Shown piece after piece: positions 1-15,340 of a stretch of DNA of 64,000 nt. Below the pieces are notes generated by a model that was given only the letters and a program-made list of their open reading frames with translations, had not been told where the DNA came from and ran no database searches. The translations under genes and the position numbers were made by a program. The DNA is from Allantophomopsis cytisporea (lineage: Eukaryota > Ascomycota > Leotiomycetes > Phacidiales > Phacidiaceae). How positions within the stretch are numbered: the stretch's first letter is position 1; every line of letters starts with the position of its first letter. Location of the stretch: the NCBI GenBank assembly GCA_024752435.1, contig CP103020.1:434001-498000 (forward strand). Reading direction: 5' to 3'.

Positions 1-375
1 TTTTCCACCATAGCAACAAGGGCGTCATGATCAAGTCCCCATAGTCGGAAGCCTAAAGAGGACTATTTCCGAAACTTTGAGGTTCTCCAATAAGTAATTG
101 CAGCAGATTGTATATGAATAGTGTTAGAAGAAGCTCTGGTCGAGTAATGGGCTACTGTGTCCCGAGACGCCTTAACGGAGAATGCTTTGTCTATGCGTGG
201 ATTTAGACTTAAATAGGCAGAGCTGTTCCTTTTTAGTAGCTTGGAATGAAGAATGTCACAAGAGTGTATCTCAGATCATTTTACTGGGTAGAAATGTACA
301 CGAAATTGACTAACTCTACAAACTCCTACAATGCAATGTAACCCCAAACGCCGAATCTAATTCTAAACAACTTCT
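1..375. other. 3' flank of MDN1, no gene seen
   Basis: I see no coding signal on either strand. This is the downstream flank of the minus-strand midasin gene, whose stop codon lies at 376, and it runs to the window edge. Confidence 0.5.
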
Positions 376-3300
376 CTAACCAGATGAATCGGCAACCTCA
401 GAGAACCACTGTCTGAGCAGAGTAGCTAACACACCAGGCAACTCTCTAACATCGCTAACAATCAAATAGTATTGGAAGGGGAAGGTATCGAGGTATCTCT
501 CAATCTTCACCTGACTCTGACCCGTCATCTCGTTCTTGATGAACTTAGCTTCCTTCAAATCCATGACACTTTCGCCCTTCTTCTTGTTCTTGACATCATC
601 AACAATGACGAAGACCATCATGATTCTCTCCTCGATAGCTTCTCTGAGTAGACGACGTATAGGTTCATGTTCCGAAGAATCACAAACACCATCAGAGAGG
701 ATGAGTTGCAATTGCCAGAGATCGGCAGGGGCGCTTGAAGCTTTGGCACGGGCACTGCGGAAGAGTTCAATACTTTCCCGAATTAACTTCGTAACATCTG
801 TGCGGTTTTGCTTGAATGCGAAATTTTGGAAAACCTTAGGTCCGGCATCAGAAGAGAATGGAGTATCGAACTCATGCGCAATACGGACTTCTTCACCAAA
901 ACCGAGCACGCATATCTCTCCGACTTCCAGCATGCTGAGGGCTTTGGAAATCATAACGAGCGTCTCAAATGCTAGGCCACCACTTCCTGAATCACCCATG
1001 GACTTGGAATCATCCACTGCGAGCATGATCTGGTACGAACGTTTGGAAGGAACAGAGCGTCGCATCCAAATTTTATCGCGCTTGAACGAGGAGGCAATAT
1101 ATGGAATGATACGTTTGATATTGAGTCGCTTTCCGGTGCGGAAGTCTCCTCGCATCTTAGTGGCGAGTGTTGGTGCGAGGATGAGACGAAGTTGTTCGGT
1201 AAGGGATAGCGAGAGATCGCGGGTAAGGGATTCATAATGACTCCACATTTGGCGAGCATCTTCTGGCGAGCATGAGACACCGAGGGAAGTAGTGTCTTCA
1301 AGATGTGTAGTAGACAATTGAGTATCGACTTCTTCTACATCCTCCTCCTCAAACTCCGGTTGGGTTTTGCGATTGATATCGTCGACACTTTCATCCCTGT
1401 CTTCTTGAGCTTGTTGAATCATGGCACCAGCACGGCCGTCGTAGGCATCAGAAACTTCCTTTTCTTGAACTTCGGGCTCTTCCGTATCCATGCCATCAGT
1501 TTGAATGTCATTGTTCAGCTCCACTTCATCAGGTTGGAACTGTTCTGGCATTTCGTTCGTCTCTTCATCAACAGCCATCGACTCGTCGAGAGCTTTAGCT
1601 TGGTCTTCAGTAGCTGTTCCCAACGCTTGGGTATCAGCTTCAGCATTCTCATCCTGAAGATGCTCAAACTCCTTGTTTTCAGTATCAACATCCATGGATT
1701 GATCTTCCTTATCTTGTTGCTGGTCCTTACGCTCCGTCGACTGCTGAATCTCTTTTTGCTGTCTGTGCCAACGCTCAAGTACGTCACCCAATTTCTTGAA
1801 AGGCTTTGCATCCGCGGCAGACGCAGTGTCTTCCTCCTCGCCCTGCGGTGCTTCGCCATCGGCTTGACGTCCCTTGTCACCATCTTGAGCGGCCGCTTGG
1901 TGCTCCTCAGAAGACTGGCCACCCTTACCGCCATCTTCTCGCTGGGCCTTGCTCGTTGGATCTTGGTTGTCGGTCTGGTTATCGTCCTGATCCTGGCCAA
2001 CTCCTTGGGCCTCGCTTGGTGCAGCAGCATCCGGGTCTGCGTTCGCGTCGTCGGTACGATCCTGAAGCAAGCCTTCTTGGTTCTCATCAGGCTCTTGCTC
2101 TGGTTCGTCCTCGGCCTTCTCACCAGCATCCTCGGTCTTGTCACCATCTTCGCCTTCATTCTCTTCATCCAAGTCAACAATATCGAGCTCTTCCTCCATC
2201 TCTTGGTCTTCTTGGCCATCAGCATCCTCGCCTTCGCCTTCAGGATTGTTATCTTTGCTGGCATCTTCTTCCATATCACCCTCCTTTCCTTCATCGTCCA
2301 AGTCGGGGAGATCATCCATGTCATCATCATCACCATCTACACTACCCTCAGACTTGCCATCGCCATCAAGATCCATGTCTTCCGGTAAGTCGAGAGCTTC
2401 CTCTTCCTGGGCATGAGGATCGTGCTTTTCGATATCGTCTTGCTTGACTTCCTCGCCCTGTTCATCTCCATTGCCCTCTTCCTCTTCCTCCTCCTCTTCT
2501 CCATCCTCACCAGCGTCGCCTTCAGCAGCCTCCTTCTGGTTCTCCTCCTGAGCTGCAACCTGCTCATCCTTGTTTTGCTTGCCTTTGGAATCATCACCCT
2601 CCTGATCCTTCTCGGCTTCCTCCCCATCCCCGTCCCACATCTTCTCGTCAACAGCATTCGGGTCCAAATCATCAACATCACCGGTTTCTTCGTCCATTTC
2701 ATCACCACTCTCTTCGTCCCCAGATCCTTCCTCATCTTCTCCCTTCTCTTCAGCATCGCCCATCTCACCCTCCATCTCACCGTCAGCCATGTCAACAGCA
2801 TCCTTTTCGTCCTCAATTTCTTCCTTGTCACCCTTGTTAGGCTCCTGAGCAAGCTCATCAAGATTCTCATCATCTCCGATATCCTTGCTAATATCATCCG
2901 CCCCTTCTCCATCACCCAAACCAGTGCCACCTTCGAGCTTTTCAGTCTGGCCGTCTTGGGCATCTGATTTCTCCGCAGGAGTACAGAAACCCCGAGCAGC
3001 GATCTCTGCGAAAGACTTGGCGAGGATGTAAGACATCTTACAAGTCGAGCGATGAAGACTACCATATCTTGCAATGCATTGTCTGAGAACATTCGCGTAC
3101 TGTTGAAAGATTGGTAGAGCAACAGCAAACACAGCACTGGCAGTTTTGCTGACGAACTCATCCTGAAGATCAAGTCCGCGCAATAGGGTGAAAGCCTGCT
3201 GAATCTTTGATGTAAGTTCGTTGCTGTACATCATTCTGATATTTTCAGACAAGCAAGCCTCATTCTTGATCAACCAAGATGCATCCTCTGCTGAGGAAGG

Positions 3301-6300
3301 TAAATTAACCATGGATTTGTTGAGTTTCTCAATAGCCACGAACACGGCATCGCAAATTGAGGAAACTTTCTTGTCGAGGACTGTGAGGTCGCTCTTGTCA
3401 ATGTTTGTTGATGCCGCATCGCTGGCGATCACTGTCCAGGGTAGTATCTGTTCGAGGACGAAGCTTAAACTGACGTGTTGCTCAATAGCCCCATTAATAT
3501 CAACGGAGAGTTGCTCCAAAGCGTCATTGATATTAGATATCAAGACCTCATGCTCCGTTGAAGTAGTGAAGGCTGGAATGGTAGGCAAAGAATCCCATCG
3601 CTGTTCGAAAGCGACAAATCTATCAACCCATGGCATAATGATGGCCTGACACACATGCGTATCTTGCTTTCCAAGTTTTGAATGAACTCTCATCAGCTCC
3701 ATAGAGACTCTGAGGACATTTGGCAGCCATCTGAGAGTACGTTCATGGCTGGAAGTGCCTGTCAAGTGTTTGATGGAATAATTCTCAGGAGCCCAAAGAG
3801 CCTTGGCCAACCCAATCGACTTGTCGAGCGCTATGGAGTTAAAGATCGACTCAGAGAGTGTGTTACGCTGCTTGACAATAACCTGTAACAATCCCTCAAG
3901 GTAACCGGCGCTCCTAGCTACTTCGGCACCACTGAGATCCTCGGAATGCTGGCGCGTAGCTTCACGAGCACGAGGAATGAGATCCAACATCTTGTGATAG
4001 TAGTACTCAATGCCATCTCTATCAATAACAGCATGCTCGGTAAGATGAGATGCATTCGCAAGAACCACTGAGAGGGATTCCTGCTTCTCCAATGCATTTA
4101 CACCAAGATTGTACTTGACACCCATTTGACGAAGCTCCTTCAAGGTATCTGCAAAGAGTTTACGCTTTCTCGTCTTGAGGTGCTTGACCTCGACCTTGTT
4201 CTCCTCCGTCAGAATAGATGGAGTGGCCTTCTGGAGCTCCATAGAAGATTCGATGAGATTTTCTAAGAACGACTCAAGATACTCGGAGGTGTCGAGAGCC
4301 GCTTCTGGGAAGCGACTGTTGTCATCTATCATGCTGACAGTCTTCGAGATATTGACGAATCGCTTGCTCTTCTTTGACCATCCAGGGACAGATTTGGCAC
4401 ACACCTCTAAAGCAGTTCGGTCGACAAGCGGAAGTGCATCACGAATAGCAGTGAGCTGCGCTGCTACACCAGGCTCATTGCCATCGGGAAGACCTTGCTT
4501 CAGAACAATATCCATTGGCTGGCCAAGAATGGCTCTGTATTTTCGGATAAGCTTGAACAACTTATGGTGAGATCTCTTCGCACTATCTCGAAGGGCCACA
4601 ATATTCGTATCTTTCCAGCTAGCGAGAAGTAGGACATCCTTCATAGCTTTCTCCAATGTCTGACGACCCTTACGAAGAGTGTCAAGAACGGGCTTTTCAA
4701 AACGATTATATACATCAATAAAGTTGGAAAGTGCTGTATTGATGATGGACATGCTTGGAATGTCCAGCATGAGCAATTCCAAATGCTTTTGCAACTGCCT
4801 GAGAAGCTCAAGACGCTGAGACAGCTGACCCTGAATAGCAGTACCAAAGTAAGCCTCCAGATCCTGAAGAAGTTTCTGGGCGTAGGCCTTGAGCTCATCG
4901 GTGGACTCCGAAATAGAAAGTGGACCAGCGATAACAACTTGGTACGCGACAAACCACCAGGACTTAGCATCATCATAGCAAGCCTTGTCCTCCATATCGA
5001 AGAGTCTAGCCCAGGTAGATAACTCAAGGCGTCTCCAGCTAACAATGGTCTGGGTGAGCTCATCGTAAAGAGCAAGTGCAGAATTTGCTCGACTTGCCCA
5101 GCCGCCGAATTGCCATTCATGCATATATGTATGAACTTTCTCAACCTTGGTAATAATCTTAGCAAGCGGCTCAGTGTGTCTAAACTCGAGCAATTCCTTG
5201 CAGGCAGTAAGCACATCTTCTAGGGGCTGCATATGACTAATTTCATCCACTTCTTGTAACTCCCGGAAACGACGTTGAATCTGATGAATCAGAGCAACAA
5301 GCTTACGAGCTTCTGGAAGATTTGCGTCGGTGTAGAAATTGTACGTGTTGTCTGCCAATGCAGTAGAGGTCAAAGACAAAAGCTGATCGTCCAATGAGAG
5401 CAATGCACCAGGGAGCAATGCGGATGTCGTTTTGGACTCTTTGAAAGAAGACTTATCCTTATATAAGCTGCCCACCCGGGTAGACCCAATACGTATGAGT
5501 GACAAAATACTTTCAGTCGGTGGAGTATCTTTTATGAATATATTCTTATGAATGTCGGCAAGATCGACAGCAGTATCTCTTGTAGTACGAGCAGCATGAA
5601 CTGCGTTCTTGTCTTCTGCTTGTTCGCTGTCGAAAGATGGAAATAACTCATTGAATTGTTCCTCATCCATCTCATCCTCATCTTCGGCACTACCTCTGAA
5701 CCGGTAAAGACCAGTCTTGGACTCAGCATCCTTTCTATCAGCATCGAGTTTCTTTGTCCATTGTTCATAACATGCATGGAATGCATTGAAAAGAGCTTGT
5801 CGGCGAATAACGTCCAAGGACTTGAGGCCTTCAACATTAGATGCAGTGGCAATGCTAGAAAGGAACTCCAAAGGATGGTTTTCAATCGTCTCCTGACTGA
5901 AAACCATTGGACCACCACCAAGGAACGGTGTCGAACTCGTTACATTCGCGATAGCCACGGAGTCTGGAGACTCCATGTCCACGGACAATTCCGCGACAGA
6001 CAATCCAATCTGAAGGCAGCGGAGCATTCCAACAATTGGTACTGTCATGTCACTATATCCTCTGAATCGCTCCGACAATCTTCTTACGATTTGGAACACG
6101 TTACCCTGAAGGAGTTTCAATTCTTGCAGACTTCTATCAGAGTCTTGGCTCAGGCACTCGCGAAGCATGTCATGAGGAGCTGATCTGACAATGGCGTTCA
6201 ATAGATTGTTGAACTCTCCTTGCAGCTGATCAAGCTCAGAAGCTTCCGGGCGATAAATCTTTTGAAGAGCTTCCTTTGGTTGGCCGAGCTCAGCAAGATC

Positions 6301-9300
6301 TTCCTTAATCAATTCAATGCGCAGGTTCGAAGACTGACCAGAGAACAGCTTCTCAAAGTGTTGGAGAGCCTCCATCTTCTCTTGTAACAAAATAATTGAT
6401 CTGACATGCTGCTCACGCTCAAGCCACTGTCTCTTGTCTGGGTCGAATGGTCGATCTGGCACGAAAAGTATCAAGCATCCAACCGCGAAATGAACCCAAG
6501 CAAGAGCAGTCATTTTGTACTTGTCATCCGGGTTTGTGGAGCTTTGAGTTATTGCTGTGACAACTGCATTGAAGTGGTCTGTGATGACTTGCTGAAGATG
6601 GCTTGAAGCAACTGAGGCTGAGACTTCCGACAAGACATTGCCATTCAAGCTGATACCACGTTGATGCTGCGTCCATTCGTAGAACTGTTGTCCAACGGCA
6701 TCATCTTGGGCTCTGACGACACCAATCAAGAGCTCCATGAGTAGATCATTCAAGTCCTGGATCTGATCGCGGCAAAGAAGTGCACTTGCGGAGGCGACTT
6801 TCTCACCAAGGATTGGGAGCTCTGTTTCCAGAAGCTTTAAGGATTTGAGATCGACGTCACCAATATTATGCAGCTTGCGTATAAGTGATGGAGAGATAGT
6901 AGCTTGAACGGGTTGCAAAGCGCCGGATTGACCCCAGAAGTAGTCCATACTCTGCAGAGCTCGGGAGCTGGCTGTGGCGCTACTCAAAAGCATAAGAGAG
7001 GTTGTAGGATGGTTTGCAAGAACCACAACATTGGTGTCAAAGGTGTTCTGCACAGAACCGTCACTGACTCGCATGGCCTGCAGAGCATGATATTGGCGTA
7101 AAGCCTCAAACTGCTCCGTAAAATATGGCTCGATGTTTACACCTTCGACGCCAGTCTTGGTCTCGAGTGCTTCAAGCTCGGAACTGATGGCCTTCACAAG
7201 CTGTTCAACATCAGCATCAGAGGTAAGTACCAAGTGATACGTCTTCACTAAGGCATCCATAATATTTGCTAGCTCTGCAACGGGCACAGATGTCTTCCAT
7301 CGCAAGGCGTCGAACCGAGAAGCAAGTTGCTCCATCTGCAAAAGCATCTTCAAAGTCTCAATCTGTGAGATTGGCGTTGGTCGGAGTTGCACCCAGAGAA
7401 TCTCCATACTGAGACCTGTAGTAAGCTTGAATCCAGTACTGAAGTCTGAGCGAAGCCTGTCACTAAGGTGACGAACAAGTTGATTTGTGTCAGCCTCGGA
7501 AGTGGTTAATAGCGGTTTGCTACTCAAACCAAAGAGAGCATCACGACCTATAGAAAGATGCGCCTGGAAAGCAGCTTCTTCAAATCTTGTGGATGAGGAT
7601 AGTAGAAACGTTTCGTCCCAGTAGTGCAGAATGACCATCAAGGCACCTTTATGCAATTTCCAAGCCTCAGGACTAGTGACATTGTTGCGGAGATATGTGA
7701 CAAGAGCATCAAGAACATCCTTCAAGAAGTTTGCGACTCCGACGGTAGAATCTTTGGCAACAGCAGGAACTCTTCCATGAACCATAGATCTCTGTAACCT
7801 CGTCATTTGCGAAGGTTTAAGGCTTGCCAGAATTTTCGCTTGTTGATCCAAGAGACGATATCTAGTAGCAGTTTCGATTTTCACTTCTAGGAGAAGCGCA
7901 TTCCAGTATGGTTGTGAGCTTTCGGAAGTCTGTTGCAGAAGAGGCACCAATGGCGAATTTTGGAGAGCGTGGATTGACTACAAATTTAATTACATCTATC
8001 AGTACAGGTAAAGCTATGATAGGGACAGCACGGCGACTGACCTGTGCGTCTTTAAATCCTTGTGGCAGTTTCAGTGATTGAGCCAGCAAATCATACATAA
8101 CGCCAATTGCTTCTACATATGGTTTCTCGTCGGCTGAGGTTAGTACTTGGAAGTGCTGTTGGAATAGTAATAGCATTTTTGAAGCATGAGCCTCAGTGAA
8201 GGACGTGAGCAGTCCGTTCTTGAGTGCGTTGGCAAATCTCAGGAGGTATGGGAGATCTCTCCATGCGAGTGTGTCTAGGCCTACCTGAGCAACGATTTCT
8301 GTGATCTCGCTGCTTCCAACGCTAGTGTTGATTGCTTTCAATAATGTTTTATACTTTCTTGAAGAAGCTTCGATGTTAACAATCTGCTTAGTAGAGATTG
8401 TGTCTTCGGCATCCAAATGGTCAACAAAAATTTCGATCGCCCTGTTTCTCATAGCTCTGGACAACTCTCCGAAACGAGCATCCATAGTCATGAATAGTCT
8501 AAAGTGTGGATGTGGTCGTACGACCTTAGGCTCACCATCTGGACCACAGTGCTCATTGATACTCAAGAAGCCATTGGGCTCGAGCAAAGAATTCAATCTA
8601 TCCAAGACAGAAGAACTGCAGAGATTGGCATTGTCAAGTACGAGCCACTTGCCTTGTTCCAAAGCTGTGATCAGAACACCATCAACCCACTCGAATCGGG
8701 CATTGTCAACAGTAATTGGTCGCTCGATCAAAGCCTTGCAAGATTGCAAATAGCCATCGAGCTCCGGAAGTGAAGTGGTATTGTTCAAAGCCTGCAATTG
8801 ATCGTATACGCTCAAGAAATAGTTCTTCGTATATTCTGCATCGGTCTTGAGGGATTCCAAAATTGAAATGGCCTGAACTGGCACTGCAGCGGGCATGGCG
8901 GATAAGACACGAGATTCAACGAATGCTCTCAAATCCTGAACAAATGCACTGGCTGCTCGTTGAGGATCAACCTGTTCGAAACCTCCAACAAGGTCCATGG
9001 TGTCGATGTCTGCATTGAGAGGGAATACGGTGAGAGCAGTTCCGGAGGCTGCGGCTACATGTTGCAGAATAGTTGTCTTGCCTGAACCAGATGGTCCAAC
9101 AAGAATACATGGCAGATTCTGTTGGACGCAGATCATGACTGATTCTACCTCTGCCAAACGATTGACAAGAGATGGCGTTGGGAATTGAACACGCTGAACG
9201 AGGGCGTCTCGTTGCATATATCCAATTCCAACCTGGCAAGCCTCTGGACTGAGGCTGTGGAAGTAGTGACGCGACGGAAGGTCCATTCCAAAAGCCTCGG

Positions 9301-12300
9301 AGAAGATTCTGCCAATCTCCTGACGGTCTCTTGCGGTTCTGAATCGTTGACGGAAGATCAAGTCGAGGAAATCTGCTGGCTGACCAGCTGCAAGAAGAGG
9401 GTCCTTGGAAGCCAAAAGCTTGAGCCATCGCAAGATATCACGAAGGTTAAACTCCCATGGTCCACCTTGAGAGCCGAATCTGCGTTTATGAACGACCTCA
9501 TCCTCAAGCTGAGAGACAAAGGAAATTAAATTAGACATTGTTGTATCTGGAATATCGGGGAAGTTCTCCTTGCATATCATCGTAAGATCATCGGTCCTAA
9601 ACACATCAGCATACACTACAGTAAATCTGTTCACAAAGGAGGCCGGTAGTCCCTTTCTACCACCACCCTGGTGATGAGGGTTCTGGGCGGCAAATACTGC
9701 GAAGTCAGGGTGACGCTTGAAAGTTTGGTCAAGCTCAGAGATGTAAACCTCTCCACGATGGTCGAGACAAGCATTGAGACCTTCAAGCACGGATTGTGAG
9801 GCCAAATTCATCTCATCAAGAAGAACCCAGTCACCACTTTGCATAGCCTGCAAGAAAGGAGCATCTCGCCATGCGAAATGACCAGCCTCGGCTCCTTCGA
9901 CTGGGACATCAGAACCAAAGAGATCCATCAGGTCTGTTTGTTCAGACAAATTAATACGTGTCAAAGGCTTGCCAGCAGCCTTAGCAAGTGCAGTGATCAA
10001 AGTAGTTTTCCCAACTCCCGGACTACCTTCGATCAAAATTGGCTTTCGCACTTGAAGAGCTCGCATGACTCTCATGGCGTTCATCTTTGTTGTCGGGGCT
10101 TCGAAAGCAAATCCAACTTCTGTAGCGGAGTTTGTAGTTTTAGGCACAGAGAATTGACCGATTGCCAGACTCTCTTCGCCATTAGTGAGTGCAATGGGAC
10201 TATTGTACATGGACAAAACATCATGACGGAGAAGAACACTCAATTGCTGCAAGCATTTTGCACGCTCTTGCAAGATGCTCTCTGGATTTATGGCGAGTAA
10301 AGCAGCAGGATTAGCACCGAGTGTATCGATGTATACCATTGCAGCACCTTGGAGAACTGCAAAGTACATATCTGATGATCCACAGCCGTTGATAAATGTA
10401 ACCCACGCAAGCACATCTCTGACAGAAATGGATGTAGCCGATGACGAACGATAGGTCTGGCCAAACCATTCCGCGAAGTCGACTATGGCACCAGCAAAGG
10501 GCTTCGCGGCTGGAACTAACTTCGTCTCGACGATCTGCAGCACGTCTTGACGTTCAGACAACGCAGGTACCCAGATCTCCGTGAAACGATTTCGCAGGGC
10601 TGGGGATAACTCCCGCTTTCCGTAATCGCCACCCGGGTTCATCGTAGCGAAAAACTGGAAACCATCAGATGCTTCTACAAATGAGTCATCTACTCCCTTC
10701 TCAGCAAGTAGGATTGTACGTTGAGACTCGAGGACAGAGTTCAGACGTTCCAATACAGAGTCATCAGCAAGCGAAATCTCGTCGAGCAAGAAGTATTGCC
10801 CTTCTCTCATAGCCTGCACTAAACTACCATCGGACCACTCGAAGAGTGCTCGTGCTTTAGCTTGGTTTGCAAGGATCTGTTCCTGGAGCTTTTGTGGAAT
10901 CTTTGCAAGATCTTCATCCAATAAATCTTTATATGCTATAAGCAGAGCATCAAGATCTGTCTCCGCGGTTGCATCGACAACGCCACAAGTGCGTAATGCG
11001 ATCAAAATATCGTCAGTTAGCTGTTGTGAAACAACTCCACGGTTTCTGACTGGTCTTTGTGCACCAATCAGATCGCCAGTCTCGGTGTTTTGGTGAGCGT
11101 TGACAATATGTAATTCCTTGTTGAAGGCCTCAGCAAGCATTTGGCAGACTGTGGTCTTTCCACAACCAGTCTCACCAACTAAGAGGACTGGCTCATTGTT
11201 TCGAAGTGCATGTGCAACAAGAACGTAAAGTCGGCGCATGGCTTGCGTCCAGACAACGCCTTGTTTATTTGAAGTGCGGTCGTATGCTACAATCTCGGGT
11301 GACAGGCTACCGTCATAAAGGACGTTCGTGTCAATCTTAACTTTCATGACAGTCTCAATGATTTCCTTCACAGCAGTTCTTTCCTCGGGTTTGCGAACGC
11401 GCTCAGCCAAGAGCATGTACCCATTCGCAGCGAGCTGTTCTCTATTATCAGCGTCTCTCATAGCCCACCTGAACAGATCTCGAAGAGTTGCAAAACTGTC
11501 CTTCTGTTCGAACAGACGACTAGATTGACGCAAACGAGAGAGTTCTTTGTAAACAGACACAATCCTTCTGCAGTCTGATGGTGCAACCTTCTGACTTCGC
11601 TTCTCAAGAATGAACTCCAACTCATCCTCAGGGATATCGTCGAAATGCAACTCAAGGAAACGATTACGGAAGGCACGAGATAATGTCTTTCTGCCTCCGT
11701 AAAGCCCAGGTGGATTCTGAGTCGCGAAGAGCATGAAGTTCTCATGTGGCCTAACAATTTCCTGAGTCTCTGGAATCAAGAGTTCACGATTGTCATCAAG
11801 AAGACGATTAAGAGCCTCGAGAACATCAGTGGGGGCCAAATTGAGCTCATCGAGTACAATCCAGTGTCCCTGACGAAGTGCTTGAACGAGCAGACCCTCT
11901 TGGAATCGAAGCTGCCCATCAGAGCCTGAGACATATGTTCCGAGATATTCTTGCAAATCGGTGTGCTCGTGGTTGTTGATACGAACAAATTTGTTGCCAC
12001 TGAATTTGGCGAGATACTCAATCATACTTGTCTTACCGGCAGAAGTTGGACCCTGAACGAGGACTGGGAAACGCCTTGTTGAAGTAGCTCTGACAAGATT
12101 AAGCATGTTGCGCTCAACGAATGGTGTAATAATGTAGTGAATCTGCTCTTGGGGCGTTTCACGTCCTTGAAGCATCCAATACTGGCGGTCTCGCTTTTTG
12201 TTCATAAAGCGGACATACTGCTTTCCATCATCTGGATGTTTAGGGGTTTGAGAAAGTAAAGCCTTGGGATTACCATGGCTCTCCAAGAGGTGATGATCAA

Positions 12301-15300
12301 TGAGAGGAACGAGCATTTGCTCAGAGGCTCTGTCCAGCAGAGTCAAGAAGCTCATAGAAAATCCTTCATAGAGCGCTCTGCGCAACCCATAAGCAGGGGC
12401 TATCTCCATAACATAACTCAATGTTCGGGTTAGGGTACGAAGACTGAAATGTGGAACTTGATTTGCACCATCCACAATACGCTTTTCATCCGCAAGACGT
12501 TTGGTGTTGATATAAAGACGCGCAACATCATGTGCCGCCCGCTCGTCATTGCTACTCGTTCCCTTGAGATAGGCTCTAATGACTGCGAGCAAATCATCGA
12601 TGCTTTTGTCGGGACTGTCGACGTATATCTCGGTAAATCTGGAACGCAAACCCATTGGTAGATCTCGCTTACCGACGTCTGTTGCTGGGTTCATTGCACC
12701 AAAAATTCGGAAATCGGGGTGAGCTTGAACTCGCTCGATTTCGCCCGTCTCGGAAAGGAGGATGGATGGAGTGCTTCCTGGACCACTGTGAAGCAGATCT
12801 GCAATACTCTCCAAGGTATCAGGGGACGCAAGATTGATCTCATCAAGCAATACCCATTCACCGTTACGGGCAGCCTTGACAATGTTACCCTCAACAAAAG
12901 TGAACGCGAAGCCCTTGGATCCACCTTGAAGTTGCTGGTCAAATTGCTCAAGGTGTTGCGTGAATCTTTCCCAGCGAGGCTTGAGTTGAACGAGAGATTG
13001 CAGTTTGTTCTCGGTTTTGCGTCTTTTGGTAGGCTGCTCGCCCTCGTCCCGAGACTTCTTCGCATCCAGCTCAGCATATTGAGCAAGAATCCTGTCAAAC
13101 ATTTTTGGTGCCTCATGCCAGAGCTTGGAGGCTCTACTCCACTGCGCCTTAGCAACAAACTTCCCAAGTTGCTCGAGATACTTCTGGTTCTTGCTCGCGG
13201 AAATTCCGGTGACTGAGAACAGATCATCGAACTCCTCCTTTAACGGGATGGCCAAGCTTCGAACGTTAACCGGCTTGAACCCACCGAGCAGGTCTCCGAC
13301 CTCACTCTGCTGGGACAAGTTGACCGCTGTGAGTTTGTAACCCAAAGAATCTGCGAGTTGTTGGACCACTGTCGTTTTACCGATACCGGTCTCACCAACA
13401 AGCAGGATAGGTTCTGCAAGCTTCACTGACACACCAACTTGTTCAAGTAACCTTTTGGAGTGATTCGTATTTGCAAAAGGTCGCTTCTTTGCGGGCTTAG
13501 CCACTCTGCCAGCAAACTTACGCTTGTTCAGAACAACCCTTCCGATCGCGAGTTGTGACTCATTGTCATCATACTTCGGAATATGGGCTTCGAGGTAATG
13601 CTCTACTCTTTGGGATGGAATATGCATTTCTTCTGCGATCGCACTAATCACAATCTTGCGAGCGTCTTCAGTTTGCAGACTCGCACCAAAGCAGTCTGCA
13701 GCCTCCATGAACATTTCATCCTTGGTAGCATCACTGATTGGCTCATCTCCGCTACGGGATCCAGCAGCTACAAGAATTGAATCAAGTCTGCGACACCATT
13801 TCAGCAAGTCGCGTGGACTGATTGGTCTGCCAAGGGAAGTCTTCGTTCTCGAGGCAAACGATGGCTGTTGGCTTAATGTATAAAGTTTCTCATAGACTGC
13901 GATGATGCCTGGCAGGAATTTGTGCAGTATTGGGTGTGTTCCATTAATGATCTGCTGGAACTCAAGTTGACTTGGCATGTGGACTGGAACTCGTTGCCAA
14001 AGTCTTGCGCCGAGCATATGCATAGCTGGAGCAGTTTCTTGCCCACTCATGTTTCGTGACGTTCGTATGCTTGCAATAAGTCTGAAGCCCCGAGCTGCTC
14101 TGATGGTCTCTCCACGATTTGGCACTACCAGCTCTCCTCTCTCAATAAGTGGTAAAATGACACTGAGTACCTCGTTTGGCGCCCTGTCTAGATCCTCAAT
14201 AAATACCCATCGTCCTTCCTTGACAGCTGTTGTCAAAACACCTGGCCTCCACTTGAATGAACCTGGTGTGGCGCCTGTCGCATACATTCCAATAAGCATC
14301 TTGGCGTCTGTCTGTTCGTTCAGGTGAAGTGTAACCATTGTGGAATCCATGCCAAGTTCACGAGCGAAATCATTCACAAGTGATGTCTTCCCAGAGCCTG
14401 ACAAGCCATGAATGAGAATTGGTGATGGCGAAATAAGAGCTTGAGCAAATTTCTCTTGGTTTTGGCATGTTGTATGCGTTGCTATAAGGGAGGTAGATCG
14501 AGACGGAGGCCCATTTGGTCTTGGAAGAACAGTTCCAGAGTACTGCGCAACAAGAGGAGATAATCCTTGTGTGTCAAGTGACTGTAATTTGTGCTCCGTA
14601 ATCTCTTTCCGTAATGACTCCATCTCATCTGCTCTTTTCTCTTCATATAGGCTCAAAAATCCGAAATCGACTGTCTTTCCATCATATTGACCCATTATTG
14701 CTTGGTCTCTACCAATATATTGATCGATCATCGCCTCAAATTTCGAATCCGAAGCAGACCGCAATTGGCATAATATTCTCACTGCCAAATATCGGACAGA
14801 CGCGTCATCGTGTAAAAGAAAAGGTTGTATTCTCGTCTCTGAAATCGACCGGGCATAAATTGTTTTATCGAAGTTCAGCAATCGGAATGCAGCCAACAGG
14901 ATTTGCTGCACCTCAGCAATAGCCAGTGGCGACACGATCGATGAGCCCGGGTATTCATCGTAAATATGTTTTAATCTGGGTATTTGGAGCGCCTTGTTCT
15001 CAAGCGCTTGATCGACTGAAAGGTATTTTTCGAGGTAGACTGAGAGGTGCGGCGCAAAGGGTAATATTCTTGCAAATGCTGCAATAATTTTGATATCCTG
15101 CTGCTTGGTCTCCTGGATGTTCATGATCAGACGTGCACAGATATCTGCGAAAATGCTCTCGAAGTGTGTAAAAATTCGTGCTGTGAGCGAAGGCGTCGTA
15201 GCTGCATGGGCGACGGCGTCCAGAAATTGAGGTTGCTGACCATTTCTGATCACCTCGAGAATTTCTTCCGGTAATTCTTTCAAGCAAATTGGGTCATTCA

Positions 15301-15340
15301 AGACCAGCCCTTGCGCACCGGAGCAATTCGAAGAGTCCAT
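376..15340 (-). CDS. MDN1: Midasin, dynein-like AAA+ ATPase of 60S ribosome assembly
   Basis: Midasin (Rea1) is a nuclear AAA+ motor that strips assembly factors such as Ytm1 and Rsa4 from pre-60S particles. Two long open frames (exon 1 15340..8042, exon 2 7977..376) join across one 64-nt intron (7978..8041; donor GTCAGT, acceptor TTTGTAG), giving 4966 aa, close to the roughly 4900 aa of yeast Mdn1. Six Walker A motifs are visible in order: GLSGSGKTS (about 313), GETGIGKTT (about 652), GPTSAGKTS (about 1100), GETGCGKTT (about 1392), GSPGVGKTT (about 1775) and GPSGSGKTT (about 2085). A long linker follows, then an Asp/Glu-rich stretch (about 4110-4650) and a C-terminal MIDAS domain with DDSKSMGDS near 4754, the Mg-dependent site that grips Ytm1/Rsa4 UBL domains. 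Without the intron the frame would break, so the join is well supported. Long plus-strand frames over the acidic region are compositional shadows. Confidence 0.97.

Noticed and set aside
1303..2967. Long plus-strand frames opposite MDN1 rich in Leu/Ile/Val or Ser
   Set aside because: They mirror the Asp/Glu-rich coding sequence of midasin in other frames; their composition is dictated by GAA/GAT codons on the other strand.
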